From positions 2,046,001-2,110,000 of the forward strand of contig OZ345366.1 in the NCBI GenBank assembly GCA_977006965.1: 64,000 bases of DNA, given 5' to 3'. Below the pieces are notes generated by a model, which worked only from the letters and a program-made list of their open reading frames with translations, searched no databases and had not been told where the DNA came from. This DNA is from Phymatolithon calcareum. Lineage: Eukaryota; Rhodophyta; Florideophyceae; Hapalidiales. Each line of letters opens with the position of its first letter. Positions within the stretch are counted from its first letter, which is position 1. The position numbers and the translations under genes were made by a program. Below are positions 12,701 to 22,699 of this stretch, piece after piece.

Positions 12701-13832
12701 ACACAGGCCCGAGTGGCGCTCTGGGCGCGAAGTCCACAGTGTGCCCGGCGGCGTCTGCAATGAGTGTATTTCTCGTCGTTATCGCCATGCGGCTCTGTGG
12801 ACATGACCTTAAGATCTGACGAAGATCTTCCAAGTACCCGGTCTCGCAATTTGCTGTACGCCACAGATCGTCGACAAGAAAGAGACAGACTTTCCCGTTG
12901 AACCACGCCACCGCATAATCCACAGCATCTTGGAGCAACGACGAGCTTTTCACGGCAGAGATGGATGCCGATGCCCCGGTCATCCGCATGATTTTAGCAA
13001 GGGCATCTACTGCCGTCGACAAAGAGGCACCTTGACCAAGTGCAAGGTAATGGATTCCGTCGGGGAAACGAGTTTGAATATCCTCGTCAAACGCAAGCGC
13101 CTGCAGCGCAATAGTTTTGCCGACTCCTGCCCTGCCAACAACGCCGTGCGCATACGTAATAGTTCCTGCCGCCGCGGTGACCTGGGATACTGAACCTGCA
13201 GCAAGAATGGATGCCTTCAGCATTGCGTCCGGTGTGCAGTGGTTCCCCTCAGCATCTCTTGCGTCGAAGTTGAGGTGAGTACCAACGGGAAGTGCCGGAG
13301 TGCTTGCTGCCGCGCGATACACTTCAACGTTGCCAGCGATTTGCAAGCTATCGAGCTTTGGTATGACGACGTCATGAATCGTAAGTCCTGTTGCGAGCGC
13401 TGTAATCAACGTCAAGAGATGAGAAGAGGCCTCTTGTAGGTGGGCTTGGAGACCATTCATCGCGTTGCTTATGGCGTTGGCGCGGAATGTTTGACGCATC
13501 ACGGACTCGGCCATAGCCCTTGAGCCACTGGCGGCCCCTGGAAACGCCTTCGAGCAAACTTTCTCCACAGTTGAGTTCGAACGACGGAGCGTGTCGCGAA
13601 CGGACTGAAGAGTGTCCTTGACATCGGCAGCAACTTCATCTGGAATTGTACCGGGCTTCGTCCGCATCAATTCCTCCACTCTCGCCAGCTGCCCCGTCAG
13701 TCGATCAAGTTTTTCGGTGAGGATGCGATTCGTTTCCGGCCCATCGCGGATGTTGGCGATGCGGGTCGTGATGCTCGTGGCGATAGTGCGAGCCTCGGCA
13801 ATGATGGCGAGAGCAAACCCGGTGGCCTCCAT
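9711..13832 (-). CDS. NB-ARC/WD40 STAND-type signalling ATPase, 1,373 residues
   Basis: A cytoplasmic NTP-driven switch of the STAND class (APAF-1/plant NLR/fungal NLR-like), which in other organisms senses invaders or triggers cell death; a defence role here is inference. Residues about 1-170 form an alpha-helical N-terminal region. Walker A GRAGVGKT lies at about 231-240, Walker B VCLFLVDDLW near 315, MAITTRN near 350, a GLPLA-type GLPIALVVCG near 411, and an MHD-like MLHDLQLDF near 557. A linker rich in aromatic and acidic residues follows to about 800 and contains an internal tandem duplication. About twelve WD40 blades fill 805-1373 (repeated GHSxxV and VRLWD pattern), with a charged loop before the last. 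The first ATG gives a clean helical start. Nucleotide-binding motifs are intact and there is no frameshift or stop. A decayed paralogue lies at 6.3-7.5 kb. Confidence 0.93.
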   Translation of the reverse strand: MEATGFALAIIAEARTIATSITTRIANIRDGPETNRILTEKLDRLTGQLARVEELMRTKPGTIPDEVAADVKDTLQSVRDTLRRSNSTVEKVCSKAFPGAASGSRAMAESVMRQTFRANAISNAMNGLQAHLQEASSHLLTLITALATGLTIHDVVIPKLDSLQIAGNVEVYRAAASTPALPVGTHLNFDARDAEGNHCTPDAMLKASILAAGSVSQVTAAAGTITYAHGVVGRAGVGKTIALQALAFDEDIQTRFPDGIHYLALGQGASLSTAVDALAKIMRMTGASASISAVKSSSLLQDAVDYAVAWFNGKVCLFLVDDLWRTANCETGYLEDLRQILRSCPQSRMAITTRNTLIADAAGHTVDFAPRAPLGPVSLNIFLMHATRDAGRNAPQEAMGDLRRSIATILTICAGLPIALVVCGSTVAFLARERGNFEGACDAYAVQLQRKRTELGEEQGPGGSSLNSGIVLSLTILEDEFVKLKSRNAVDLEATIADLYTSLCVLRYQGRVPVSVLSRMWKVEEDFALGVSRLLNMMSLCKLLFQDRAENIAKKGSLMLHDLQLDFCKRQADEKETSSLWHARILNGYSEQLASTYKSSLSGEQGDSFDHMRLVRTPRSCFPRLARIFCGYMKQLRRSFKGDSFERALLAYTPRSWWSVPEDEYIHENLARNLVGANLGTELSALLLDARWTHVRFDIGGILSLKSDFECLVTLGEDVFPLGVSREYELLWKGIQVSWGRASEGKGSFLFQVCGRMFILRTNSAVVRSYLESVEAHTPLPYLVPVTPFFPDSRSAQIMEIPVGGGCGAVDCSPCGRFIAAGAENDVVVADPSTGDIVKRLKGHSGRVTCVTFAAGSKRIVSSSVDKSVVVWERETSESSAHVLEGHSDDVSGIAVCSDGSKIFSCSNDRTLTIWDANTGTHIEEFGQKRDVYCVAVSTDDQYIAIGLHDGTLKVMNSSTGRTVLEDSDAHTWSIVSVAFSASDKLLATGSWDYKIRVWNTTTWACVGGPFKGHTSWVRCVMFSPVGQLLASGSSDHTVRLWDVNTGTNIWTSSDTYSEVRTVSFAPNGESIISGSEDGNIRIWDTRVEAEANEREYGHSARVVAIAISHDGLRVASVSEDRTVRLWDSRTGSQIGRPMEGRTYLVRCVSFSCDGRYLVSGSNDKTVRLWDAETANQIGAPLEGHSGVVWYVSFSSDDRRILSGSLDKTVRIWDAKSGVLIGNALLGHTAFVLAVSESGDGSYVVSRDEYGAVIIWNRVNRTIVFQSTHVSDSEVEAPMTHDSGARREMTPEEAETIIRSCGQETPHLWPTSFPPYTAELYCGGSTVYSNVPIENTILGTLPSFVRSWKYNDTKKLFVAGLESGAVAICNLKV
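11868..12095 (-). repeat. Tandem internal duplication inside the NB-ARC/WD40 linker
   Basis: Two adjacent in-frame copies of about 100-125 bp encode parallel peptides: ARILNGYSEQL...GDSFDHMRLVRTPRS and ARIFCGYMKQL...GDSFERALLAYTPRS. At the DNA level both copies carry CACGACCTCGGTGTG. The duplication adds roughly 35-40 residues between the NB-ARC and WD40 parts without breaking the frame. Confidence 0.8.
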
Positions 13833-13834
13833 GT

Positions 13835-14230
13835 CGAATGGATTAGATTGTTGGGTGAAGTTGATTCAGAGGTAGTGATGGTGCAGGAAGAGGGCGGCGA
13901 CTGTGTTGCGAACGGCGAGGCAGAGTTTGATCACAATACTCGTTTGCTGCGGGGATGCTGTTGGTGTGAAACTCATGCTATATCATACTGAGCGGAGCGC
14001 GATGGCACCGGTTATTCTTTTTGCCAATCAGACACATCATCATGATGGAGTGCCAAGATGTAAATTTACAGAATATAATGACTGATTATCAAAAATGTTT
14101 ATGAAACAGATGAGAAAAGTTGTGGTGCATAGCCGAACAGATTGCTCTCCTTTCAATACTGCATCTGAAATGAAACAAATTTGAAACGCTCTGCTTCTGC
14201 TTATTACTGGACAGTATGTGAAACAGGTAC
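13835..14230. other. Upstream region of the NB-ARC/WD40 gene; no other gene seen
   Basis: This should hold the promoter of the minus-strand gene starting at 13832. No convincing TATA or initiator element could be singled out. Confidence 0.3.
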
Positions 14231-14239
14231 TGTGTGTAT

Positions 14240-15100
14240 TGTGGGCTCGCTCGCTCGCGCAGTACCATAACTTTAGTTTCAAATTTAATTAATTTTATTT
14301 AATTTTAGCCAGGTCTAGAGGCACTTCTCACACTGAGTGTCTGCAAATATATTCTATTCCGTTTACGATTTACGACAACCTCGATTGTGTCAAATTGCCT
14401 CTCTGAATAGTCCCAATCTAAAATATTGCAATTTATTGAAAATGTGGCTCGCAACCCAACGGGAGCTTAAAAGGCACCTTGATTCCGGCTGTTCTTGCTT
14501 TGCTCTCCGTCCTACAACTTAATGAGTATAGTTGAGGCTCATATTAATCGCCATTGCGACTCTCCTTTCTTCTTCTCTTATCGATGTAGGCTTGAGCGTC
14601 ACTTGCTGCATGGTAATGTGCCCCATTTCCCCAGTCGCCCAAGTTTGTCTTCCAGAAGTGACTTATTCCTTGGAATTCTTCCCGTGAACGATTGGGCACA
14701 TAGGTTTCTATGAGAGCTTCATTTTAGGGTAAGGACCAGTGGGTCTTTGTCGACGCCGAGGAGTGGATTCTTCTTGAATATCCTTCTTCGTCTTTTTTCC
14801 ATTCTAGCTGTATAGTCTTTTTGGACGTTCTTTTTCAATCTTCTGATCCATATGCCAATCCTTTATCATTTGCTGCTCGCTCTCGATTTCTACGTCTTTG
14901 CCAAATTCCTTTTCGATCTCATGACTGTACTAATCAGAGGGTACGAAGCTTCGCACCGCGTCATTCCATTTCGATCATGTACGCTATCATGTTCTGTAGT
15001 TTTATTGTGCGGAAATGACAAGAGTCGCACGCCGCAACCAATTTATGGAGTAATAATGGCATTTGAGATCCTGTACGTCCCGTTCGACGAGGTGCGGACA
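14240..15100 (-). mobile_element. LINE 3' end (subfamily with GCGA-repeat tail), remnant
   Basis: The interval matches two other places in the window on the same strand sense: 30603-30895 (terminal part) and 44080-44680 (inner part). Shared landmarks are a GCGAGC repeat beside CCATAACTTTAG at the extreme end, a central CAACxxGGGAGCT block, and GAGTGGATTC followed by a TCTTG/TTCTTC-rich stretch. The 44-kb copy continues upstream into a reverse-transcriptase thumb-like frame, which identifies the family as a non-LTR retrotransposon. On the minus strand this copy retains only eroded C-terminal coding sequence and 3' UTR. Confidence 0.65.
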
Positions 15101-15825
15101 CGACGAAGCTTTTTTTAAAACCTCTGTGGCACTGGATTGCTGACTGTTTGAAGGATGTTGTTTTTCAACTCATTACGGAAATTTTTATTTCCTCCAGAGA
15201 TCCAAAAGAAGTCCAAGGAGCGCACGCTTTTCGGCTCCTATTCTGGCAATGAAAAGTCGAGGCGGACAGCAAGGAAAGGCAGAAACATACAAAGGTCGAC
15301 AGAGGCCATTGGAAGAGGAAGCGATTCGACAGTCTCTTGTCTACAGAATAGATGCGCGATAGAGAGGCCGCAAATAAACACAGATCTCACGTAAATACAA
15401 GCCCCAATGTGCTTCCCCAAAGTTTACTTTTGGAGGCAGACGTAAACTGCATTTGCCATTGGAAAGCTGGCGCCAGCCCCAGATTTAGATTGTTAGGATA
15501 AAAAAACGTGAAAAGAGCTGATGATCCCACAAAGCGCCACACATATTCATTTCATCTATGCTTACAAAACAAGCTTCGTGATGCCAAACAAACGTGACAC
15601 AACTTTGCGATGCAGTTCCTTGCTCTGTCGATAAATTGTTTTTACTTTACATTCAAAAATGCGAAATCTAGACTTGTGAGCACGGCGAAATATTTTTCAA
15701 AATTAATTACAACAGTATAGTCCTGTCTTTCACGGTCTACACGCTGGACGACAGCAACTGAAGAAGCTTTTCCCGTATATTCGTAAGACTGGGACGCACT
15801 GAAGTTTATTTGAAAATAAACTTCA

Positions 15826-16168
15826 ATCGAAAAAAATGTAGTGCACTATATTCTTGCGGTGGAGTTGTACACATGCGCCATTGATGAAGGCGAATACGTA
15901 AATGCAGTGTACAACCTAGCAGTGATGTCGGAAACTGGCGGGGAAGGCGTACAGGCAAATCCTCCGCAGGTAGTGCAACAGTATTCTCGTGCGGTGGAAG
16001 AGGCCGGTGTTGTCCTTGCAATGGTAAAGCTGGCAAACGTGCGGCAGGAAGGTAGTGATGATGTAGTGATTGACGTTCATCGAGCAGCGAAGCTGTACAC
16101 GGAGGGCGTGGAAAGGGGGCATGCGAATGCCATGGTCATTTTGGGCTTACTGTGGCGCAGTGGCGGGG
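15826..16168 (+). pseudogene. Sel1-like repeat protein fragment, interrupted by LINE A
   Basis: The frame carries three Sel1-like (TPR-related) repeats with the family rhythm: AVELYTCAIDEGEYVNAVYN, GGEGVQANPPQVVQQYSRAV and HRAAKLYTEGVERGHANAM. The match stops at LLWRSGGE near 16168, where the frame runs into a 5'-truncated LINE in a different frame. Sel1-like proteins usually serve as protein-interaction scaffolds. No start codon or upstream repeats are visible, so this is a piece of a longer gene. Other Sel1-like remnants lie on the minus strand at 21.7-22.7 and 28.7-31.9 kb. Confidence 0.75.
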
Positions 16169-16864
16169 AGAAGGGTCCCCTCTCAGTCCAGGCCTCTACA
16201 ACATCTTCATGGATGAATTCGTCGAGAGAATGAGCCGGGCATCAAAAACCTGGGCTGAAGTTCCTTCTGTCCTCTTCGCAGACAATTTTCTTCTCTCTGC
16301 AAAATCCCCCGCTGCATAGCAAGGACTATTGGATATAGCTACCCAATGGGCACAAGAGCGAGAGATGACGTGGAACACTAAACAAGGGAAAAGCGAAGTC
16401 CTCGAATCAGAGGAAACCGTGGGCAAGACATTCAAGCTCGCGAACAAGGTTCTGACACACGTTCCTGAGGTCACATAACTTGGAGTATCCCTAGACCTCG
16501 GAGGAGTCACAGATACGCTAATGATGCAACGACTAAAGAAAGCAAGGACGGCCGTGTACGAGTTGCGTACACTGGCAGTGTTCAAGAAAGGGCTGAGTAT
16601 AGAGAAGTGTATTCGAATCAGGGGTCGTGCGCAATCCATTGCTATTGCAATTAATTGCAATTCATAGCAATTCGACCCAAATTGGGTTCTGATGAAGAAT
16701 TGCAATTCGAATTGCTGGTCGGTAGGTTGTACGAAAGTGTATAGTTCAGCAAGAGCAGAGTTGAAGGAAATAACGATCACTTCAAATGTATCATGCGTAG
16801 TACGTGATAATTAGTTGTCGGTAGCATCTAATTTTATTATATAACTCGGGCCAGTATAAGCGTT

Positions 16865-16945
16865 CACCGGGGGAGCACTGCACCATTTTGGCCCAAATCA
16901 ACTAAATAACTATCGGGCCAAAATGTTGCCGTGCTCCCCTAGTGT
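16865..16945. repeat. Small hairpin element nested in the hAT element
   Basis: An inverted repeat of about 30 bp per arm (CACCGGGGGAGCACTGCACC on the left, pairing with the right end GGTGCTCCCC-like CCGTGCTCCCCTAGTG) with TTTTGGCCC inside surrounds a 20-nt centre. It looks like a tiny MITE; no certain target duplication. Confidence 0.6.
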
Positions 16946-16987
16946 TAGGTACGTAAAATTCTACGTACTGTATACAGTTACAACGTT

Positions 16988-17075
16988 CCTGAATTCAACC
17001 ATCCATGTGCTCGTTCTATTGTAATGGTCTGCGTAGACCACTACAACAGAACGATCACATGGATGGTTGAATTCA
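16988..17075. repeat. Near-perfect hairpin in the hAT element
   Basis: GAATTCAACCATCCATGTG at the left pairs with CACATGGATGGTTGAATTC at the right. The inner arms TCGTTCTATTGTAATGGTCT and AGACCACTACAACAGAACGA pair with few mismatches, leaving a loop of only a few bases. Confidence 0.85.
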
Positions 17076-18010
17076 CTCATCCGTTCAAGTATAACGGTAT
17101 GGGTGTCTAGAGTGCCGTTTCTGAAAAGACAGATAGAAGAGTCAATATAAAAAGTGAAGTCGTACATTTATCCAAAGCACACTACCAGACCCAGTCGACA
17201 ACACCTAAACAAATTTCGCTCTTCCAATCATGGTACTACCTATTCCGAAACCGAAGCCGAAACAAGTTGTACAGCAGCTAATGCAACTCCTTCGCGAACA
17301 GCCTCGAGATATCCATTCACGTCAATCAACCGCTCTTATTGGGATGATCAAACTGTGAAGGAAGCTATGTCAAGCGTTGTCAACCAGCGTGTTGAACAGG
17401 CTATCGAAGACGAAAGTTTCGTACACCTAGGAGAAGAGGCATGAATAAACAATTAACTTGACTATTGCGGGAAGTATTCAAATTGCAATTCGAATTGCTG
17501 ACTAACCGTAGTGAGCAATTGAATTGTTTAATTGCGCGACAAACAGCAATGTCGAGCAATGGAATTGGCACTACCCCTGATTCGAATATACAAGGCGCTA
17601 GTACAGCCACGCTGGGATTACGCAATGCACTTAACGCCCTCGACAGAAGACGTACAAAATGCCGTCAAGGAAGTAGAAGCAACATTCTTCAATCAAGTAT
17701 TCGGGCCACTGGCCCGAGGAAGGACGGACAGGCTCTGTCTCCTGTGCCGGATCCAGACGGCCCCACTTGGACGAGAAATCTTGGCCTTCAAAATGCTGAG
17801 AAGGAACAAGGCGAAAGAATGTATGTATTCAAATGTAGTGCCCGAAAACAGAAAGAACCATGAATGGCAGTACACGAGGAAAGATATAACCGCGATGGAG
17901 ACCAGAGAGCCGTTTGATGAAGCTGTAAAGCATATCCAAACAAACCAGTCTTCGCAAGCACTTCGATCGAAATTTCTGGAAATGGAAGGAGACCGCCTAC
18001 AATCGAAGCA

Positions 18011-18027
18011 GAAAAGGAAGATACCAG
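18011..18027. repeat. Left target-site duplication of LINE B
   Basis: AGAAAAGGAAGATACCA occurs here and directly after the poly-A of LINE B at 20637-20653, both inside the C-terminal KRKIP coding region of LINE A. Confidence 0.8.
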
Positions 18028-20636
18028 CAGACGTCTGGACAGGTAATACGCAGCACCGACCAGTGACGACAAGTTTTCTGACTCGCCAAAACCATACAAG
18101 AGCTCAAAATCCTCGAATATCGGTTAAACAATGGATACATGAAGAGAAACAAGAAAAAGTTTGGGAACTATACGGGACGGCCATTCCAGGAATCCTCGAT
18201 GATCTGAAACGATGCAGCACTCGGCAGGAACTAGATCGTCTTTACGAAACAATAGAGGATACGCTGTGTGAGCCGTGGAGAGAGAAGAGAACTAGCCCAC
18301 CACGCTACAAACCGTTCTGAAACTCAAATCTCGAAACGAAATGCAAACGCCGCAAGAAACTGTACAAGAAAGCTCAAGAGCAGGATACAGAAGAGGCATG
18401 GAAGCAATATGAGGAATGTCGTAAAGATATTCGCAAATTGGTGAACAGAAGAAAGCGGCAGCAGTATCAAGAATACATAGACGATCTTGAGGAAAAGGAT
18501 GGGTCCAAGGCAATTGAGCAAATCTCCCGAATTCAGAAGATGAGAACACGGAGAACGTCTAGGAACAAGATGACCAGCCGTCCATTGCATAAAACGCTGT
18601 TCACGGCCCACGTGTCCCAGACATGTCGAGACGTCAGGGATGGCGACCAAACCCTTCGCACTTAGACTGTCCTCCTCAAATGCGGAATCTTATCAAACTA
18701 GCAATCCTGAAAGCTCCAACGAGAAAGGCCCCAGGCCTGGACGGAGTGAAGAGCGAAATGTTGAAAGTGGACCTGGAGGAATGCACAGACCTAGTCTATG
18801 AGCTATGGACAGCCTGCGGCAGATGCGGAACACTTCCACAATCGTGGATGAAAGCTCTCTTGGTCCCGCTGCACAAGAAAGGAGACCATGACGATCCAAA
18901 AAATTTCCGACCCATATCCCTACTGAGTCAGGTCCGAAAGGTTGTTGAATCCGCAATTGATATTATGCTCCGTCAAAGATACAAGAACCACAACATCCAG
19001 CTGGGATTCCAAAAAGGGAAGAGTACGGAGCTCGCAATCTTGAGGGCGCTGAAACTACAAAAGCGAGGGCAGCGATGCATCGCAGTATTGGACCTGAAGG
19101 CAGCGTACGACACAGTGCCTAGACAACACCTGCAAGAGCGAATGAGAGGGCTTCTACCGCAAGAGCTATGCGTGATGATCGAACCATTCTTGATGCCTTC
19201 CTGGGTATCTACGATTGGTGACCCGCAGCAGAAGTGGTTTCTAATTGACAGAGGAGTACCGCAGGGGTCTCCGCTGAGTCCAAGTTTGTACAAACTTTTC
19301 ATGGACGAATTTGCGGAAAGAATAAGCCGAGTGCCACGAGAAGTTGCAGATGTAGCTGCAGTCCTCTTTGCGGACGACGTTCTTCTATCGGCAAAGACAC
19401 CAGCGGGACTACAGAGACTGTTAAACATTGCATCGAAGTAGGCAAGGGACAGGCAGATGGTTTGGAACACGAAAGCTGGGAAGAGCGAAGTACTCCTCTC
19501 GGAAGACACAAGATCACCCATTTTCAAGCTTGCAGGGAAAACGTTGGCAAAGGTCAAAGAAGTATCATACCTTGGCATCTCACTCAGTAATGAGGGAGTT
19601 ACCGACACAAAAATGCTGGAGCGCATCCGACACGCCAAGATCGCGGTATATCAACTGAGGTCCCTGGGTGTCTCGTTGCGAGCACTCACCCCCTTGAAAG
19701 CAGTGAAGACATACAAGGCGTTGATACAACCAACATGGGAGTTTGCAATGCACCTGACGCCGTGGACGTCGAGAGTCCAGACAGCTATCGCAGAAGTAGA
19801 GAAAACATTTTTCGCGCAAGTATTCGGTCCAATATCGAAAAACCGCTATGTCAGACTTCGCCTTCTTTGCCGAATTCACAACGCCGAAAACAGGAGACTC
19901 GTTCTAGCACTCAAAATGCTGGAACGAGCGAGATCAAAGAAAAGGAGCCTTCTGGCCGTCCCAATCGAGGAAAGAGATGTGGGTGAACTACAATGGGTTA
20001 GTCGAGACATATCGGCAATTCTACAGTACGATCTATTCGAGACGGCACTGAATTTCCTCAATCAGGGAGTTTCAGCAAAATCGTTGAGGACATTGCTCTT
20101 CAAAGACGAAGGAGACGTCTCGGAGTCCAACAGAAAGAGAAAAATTCCCTACGATCTGCCTGGGTCCACTTCGGCGATTATCAGACTCCCGAAAACACGG
20201 CACCGCCAATTAGCGGTAAAGTGGGCATTCGGTCGGTTTCCCCCAATGAGCACATCACTTCTGACAGACAAGTTCGGTGATACTGTACCAATCCTCATGA
20301 GCAACCTGGAAGAATACCTCGGAAGATATCAACTGACCAAAGAGGAGATTGATATCACTGAAAAAGCTCTAGACAAGCTACTCTTCTTCACTATCGTCTT
20401 TTACGACGACATGCAATAGACAAGGCGCCAATTGAGGAAATATGATCAGTGGACTCCAAGCTTTTCCCTCCGCCCTTTTACGGGAGAGGGTTTTTGCAGC
20501 TAGGGCTACGGCGTTAACCCGGGTTACAAGTATTTGAATATATGATCGAAGCTACAACGTAGCTACTGAAACGCATCTCCCTTGCAGTCTCATGAGTGTT
20601 ACTGAGGGCGTTTAATAAATTCCAAATTCAAAAAAA
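18028..20636 (+). mobile_element. LINE B: 5'-truncated APE-type non-LTR retrotransposon inserted in LINE A
   Basis: LINE B begins at the end of the endonuclease domain (HRPVTTSF near 18050). The endonuclease-RT linker runs through RYKPF, then a TGA where the family usually has Trp, then NSNLETKCKRRKKLYKKAQ. The reverse transcriptase follows: NFRPISLL near 18900, GFQKGKSTELAIL near 19010, motif A AVLDLKAAYDTVPR near 19085, motif B QGSPLSPSLYKLFMDEF near 19263 and intact motif C VLFADDVLLSA near 19365. An in-frame TAG lies at 19439-19441, then the thumb and C-terminus to the stop at 20417-20419. The 3' UTR ends with AATAAA (about 20613) and a run of A's. It is younger than LINE A and has only a few visible breaks. 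Confidence 0.9.
20420..20636 (+). repeat. LINE B 3' UTR with AATAAA and poly-A
   Basis: The segment about 20440-20600 recurs at about 22026-22219 and 29062-29250. Shared blocks include TTTTGCAGCTAGGGCTA, GAAACRCATCTCCCTTGC and CATGAGTGTTWCTGWG. It marks solo LINE-tail insertions elsewhere in the window. Confidence 0.75.
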
Positions 20637-20889
20637 AGAAAAGGAAGATACCATACGACAAGACAAGAGAATTGCCAGCAATTCTCATGCTCCCCAAGGT
20701 GAAGCACAGACATCTCGCGCTGCAATATGCCTGTGGAAGATACCCACAGGCGTAAACGTTCAAGATTATTAATGTTAGCAAGACAGTGTCTGTTAGGTGA
20801 TCAGCTTGATTATTATCAGCTGATACTCCGAGTGTGAGACGATGCGTGTCATCACAGTTAGCTTCACTTATCTAGGGGTATATAAGTAG

Positions 20890-20996
20890 CTCAAGCACAC
20901 ACCTTCAGTAAATGAAGGCACCGATTTCTGCACAAGAGGAAGCCTCGCCAATATCTTCGGAAGTCTGTGGGGCTTTTAGATAAACTTGAAAGGAAA
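20890..20996 (+). repeat. LINE A family 3' terminus
   Basis: ATATCTTCGGAAGTCTGTGG followed by GGCTTTTAGATAAACTTGAA and A's. The same terminus occurs on the minus strand at 48045-48130 and 50425-50520. Confidence 0.7.
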
Positions 20997-21699
20997 AAAA
21001 CTTGTTGGGAGAGATATACGAATCAAGGATATACTGAATAGTCAAACTACGTTGGCTTAGAAGATCGTGCAAAAGCGGCCCTTTTACTCTTGAAAAGAGG
21101 CGTTGGGAGCTTTTAAAAATAAATGAACACATATCCCCCATGCGATGCTCATCGTCCACGCGAAGTGTCATATGTGCCCAAGCCATTTTCATCTGAAAAT
21201 TATGGCATTTACTTGCACGACGATTTAGTTCCAAAATCTACAGTACTGCACGGTCGTGTATACAACGCGAGCGCTTGATAACATCAGAAACAGGAGCAGA
21301 AGGTCCACCACGCACACCAGCCGCTATTTTACTTACACTTCAATCTCCTGCGCCAGACCGAGCAGACAGCCCGATTAGCATCTTTTCACAACACCCGACC
21401 AGCTCAGATATATCCCTCCCTCTTCCAGCTCGTCCATGGTCTGAGTTTAAATAAACTCTACACCGGCCACACACGAGGAACTGCCCCGGCATCCTTCAGG
21501 GCTGCAGCAGCGGTCGCGCGCGAAGCGTCGACCACAGCAGGGCGACAAACAGCGCCGCAACATCTCGTAAGCAATGAGCACACTCTCACATTCGACCGAT
21601 ATTCCAATCCGACGTCCCATTCGAACCAACTAACGAGCGCACTCGGCACACGCTTCGACAATGAATTAGGATTGCGTTGCTGTTTCGCTAGACGTTTTG

Positions 21700-22690
21700 A
21701 GCGGTGTTGTTTTTAGGCCATGGGAAGTTAATGCGTTGCGACGTCCTCTTGGTTTTCTTATCAATAGCGTGATGTTTTACGTAGCTACGGAAAGGAGAGA
21801 CTTGCGCAAGTCTGTCCTTGACATTATTATGGACTGTTTCTTAGGAACGGTATCAAGTTCGAAGATTATATTTTCTGTGAGATTGAAAAAGTTGATTGCA
21901 TGAATATAGAGCCCTTCAGCACGACGCGAGTCTTCTGGTAATCTTTCGACTCCACTACTCAGCAAATTTGCTAAGCTGCTTACTGCAACTAAATATGTAC
22001 CCACGTTATGGCACCCACATCCTTTCATCTGACAGATGGGCCCGAAGCTCTTCCCTCCACAATTTTCCGGCGAACGGTTTTTGCAGCTATAGGGCTAAGA
22101 CCTTAAACCACGTTTCACGGATTTGAGTAGATTATCAAAGCTGCCAGAGCTTAGCCGCTGAAACACATCTCCCTTGCAGCCTCATGAGTGTTTCTGAGAC
22201 CAAAAAATTAACATTCTTGCATCCTTCCCTGGCATTAGAATAAAGATCCACTGTATAAGTCGCGTTTATTGGCACTCCACCGTCTCACAGCAAATTGCCA
22301 AATTAAATCTGTCCTCACATATTTTCACAATCGTCAATTGCTCGTATGCATAGCTCGAAGGCACAAAGTGGATTTCCTGGTACATTCTAGACCGCATGCT
22401 TGAGAAAGAGTGCCAGTCTGATTAGACCAATGCGCCCTCCCGCACGCCACGCGTATAACGCTGAACAGTACCAGGAGGATCAGCTGCGTGCATCCGTCTT
22501 GGCAAAGTCGAAGACTAGAGTATATGTGAGATTGAAGAAAGCTAAATGCATGCAAATTGGCAGAGCTTCGTTTCTTCACTCAATTCTTCAAATGCCGCGG
22601 ACAGAAAATCGTCTTGTCACAGATTCGTCCTTGCTACATTCGGAACGGCAGCAGAGCGCCACATGCAGACAATACTTATGAACGATGAGT
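21700..22690 (-). pseudogene. Sel1-like repeat gene remnant, copy 1
   Basis: Minus-strand frames carry Sel1 signatures: LVAVSSLANLLSSGVERLPE followed by RRAEGLYIHAI near 21990-21890, and RLALFLKHAVWNVPGNPLC followed by AFELCIRAI near 22430-22340. Both follow the LA-LL-G-V-RA-LY-AI rhythm of the family. The whole segment is duplicated at 28740-29690. It is interrupted at about 22026-22219 by a LINE-tail sequence. Stops and frame changes separate the repeats, so no product is expected. Confidence 0.7.
22018..22226 (+). mobile_element. Solo LINE-B-type 3' tail in the Sel1 remnant
   Basis: The segment matches the LINE B 3' UTR and is bracketed by CATCCTT at 22018-22024 and 22220-22226. The related uninterrupted sequence at about 30095-30135 runs through without it, which is an empty-site comparison. 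Confidence 0.65.
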
Positions 22691-22699
22691 CCCTGTAAT

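Larger units (their letters stand above)
16619..17579. mobile_element. hAT-superfamily non-autonomous element inserted in LINE A
   Basis: Imperfect terminal inverted repeats start CAGGGGTCGTGC on the left and, as reverse complement, CAGGGGTAGTGCC on the right. An exact 8-bp target duplication ATTCGAAT lies at 16611-16618 and 17580-17587. CAGGG-type ends and 8-bp duplications are hallmarks of hAT elements. Removing the element and one duplicate restores the LINE A reading frame through IRIYKALVQ. Subterminal regions are rich in GCAATTGCAATTC-type words. The inner frame at 17154-17444 has no recognisable transposase motif. Confidence 0.92.
16169..20996 (+). mobile_element. LINE A: 5'-truncated APE-type non-LTR retrotransposon carrying two later insertions
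   Basis: LINE A enters at reverse-transcriptase motif B (GSPLSPGLYNIFMDEF) and then motif C as VLFADNFLLSA, where the second catalytic Asp is Asn. It runs to IEKCIRI at 16618, is cut by a hAT element, and resumes at 17588 in the same frame with YKALVQPRWDYAMHLTP and the thumb region up to KQKRKIP at 18027. There LINE B interrupts it. The C-terminus resumes at 20633 (KRKIPYDKTRELPAIL) and ends near 20753. A 3' UTR follows, ending in GATAAACTTGAA and an A-rich tail near 20990. Stops (near 16318 and 16477) and the mutated active site show it is dead. The same 3' end occurs on the minus strand at 48.05 and 50.43 kb. Confidence 0.85.

Noticed and set aside
18028-18320. LINE A and LINE B as one chimeric gene, since one frame runs across the junction
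   Set aside because: The 17-bp target duplication and resumption of LINE A after LINE B's poly-A show insertion; the open frame is coincidental.
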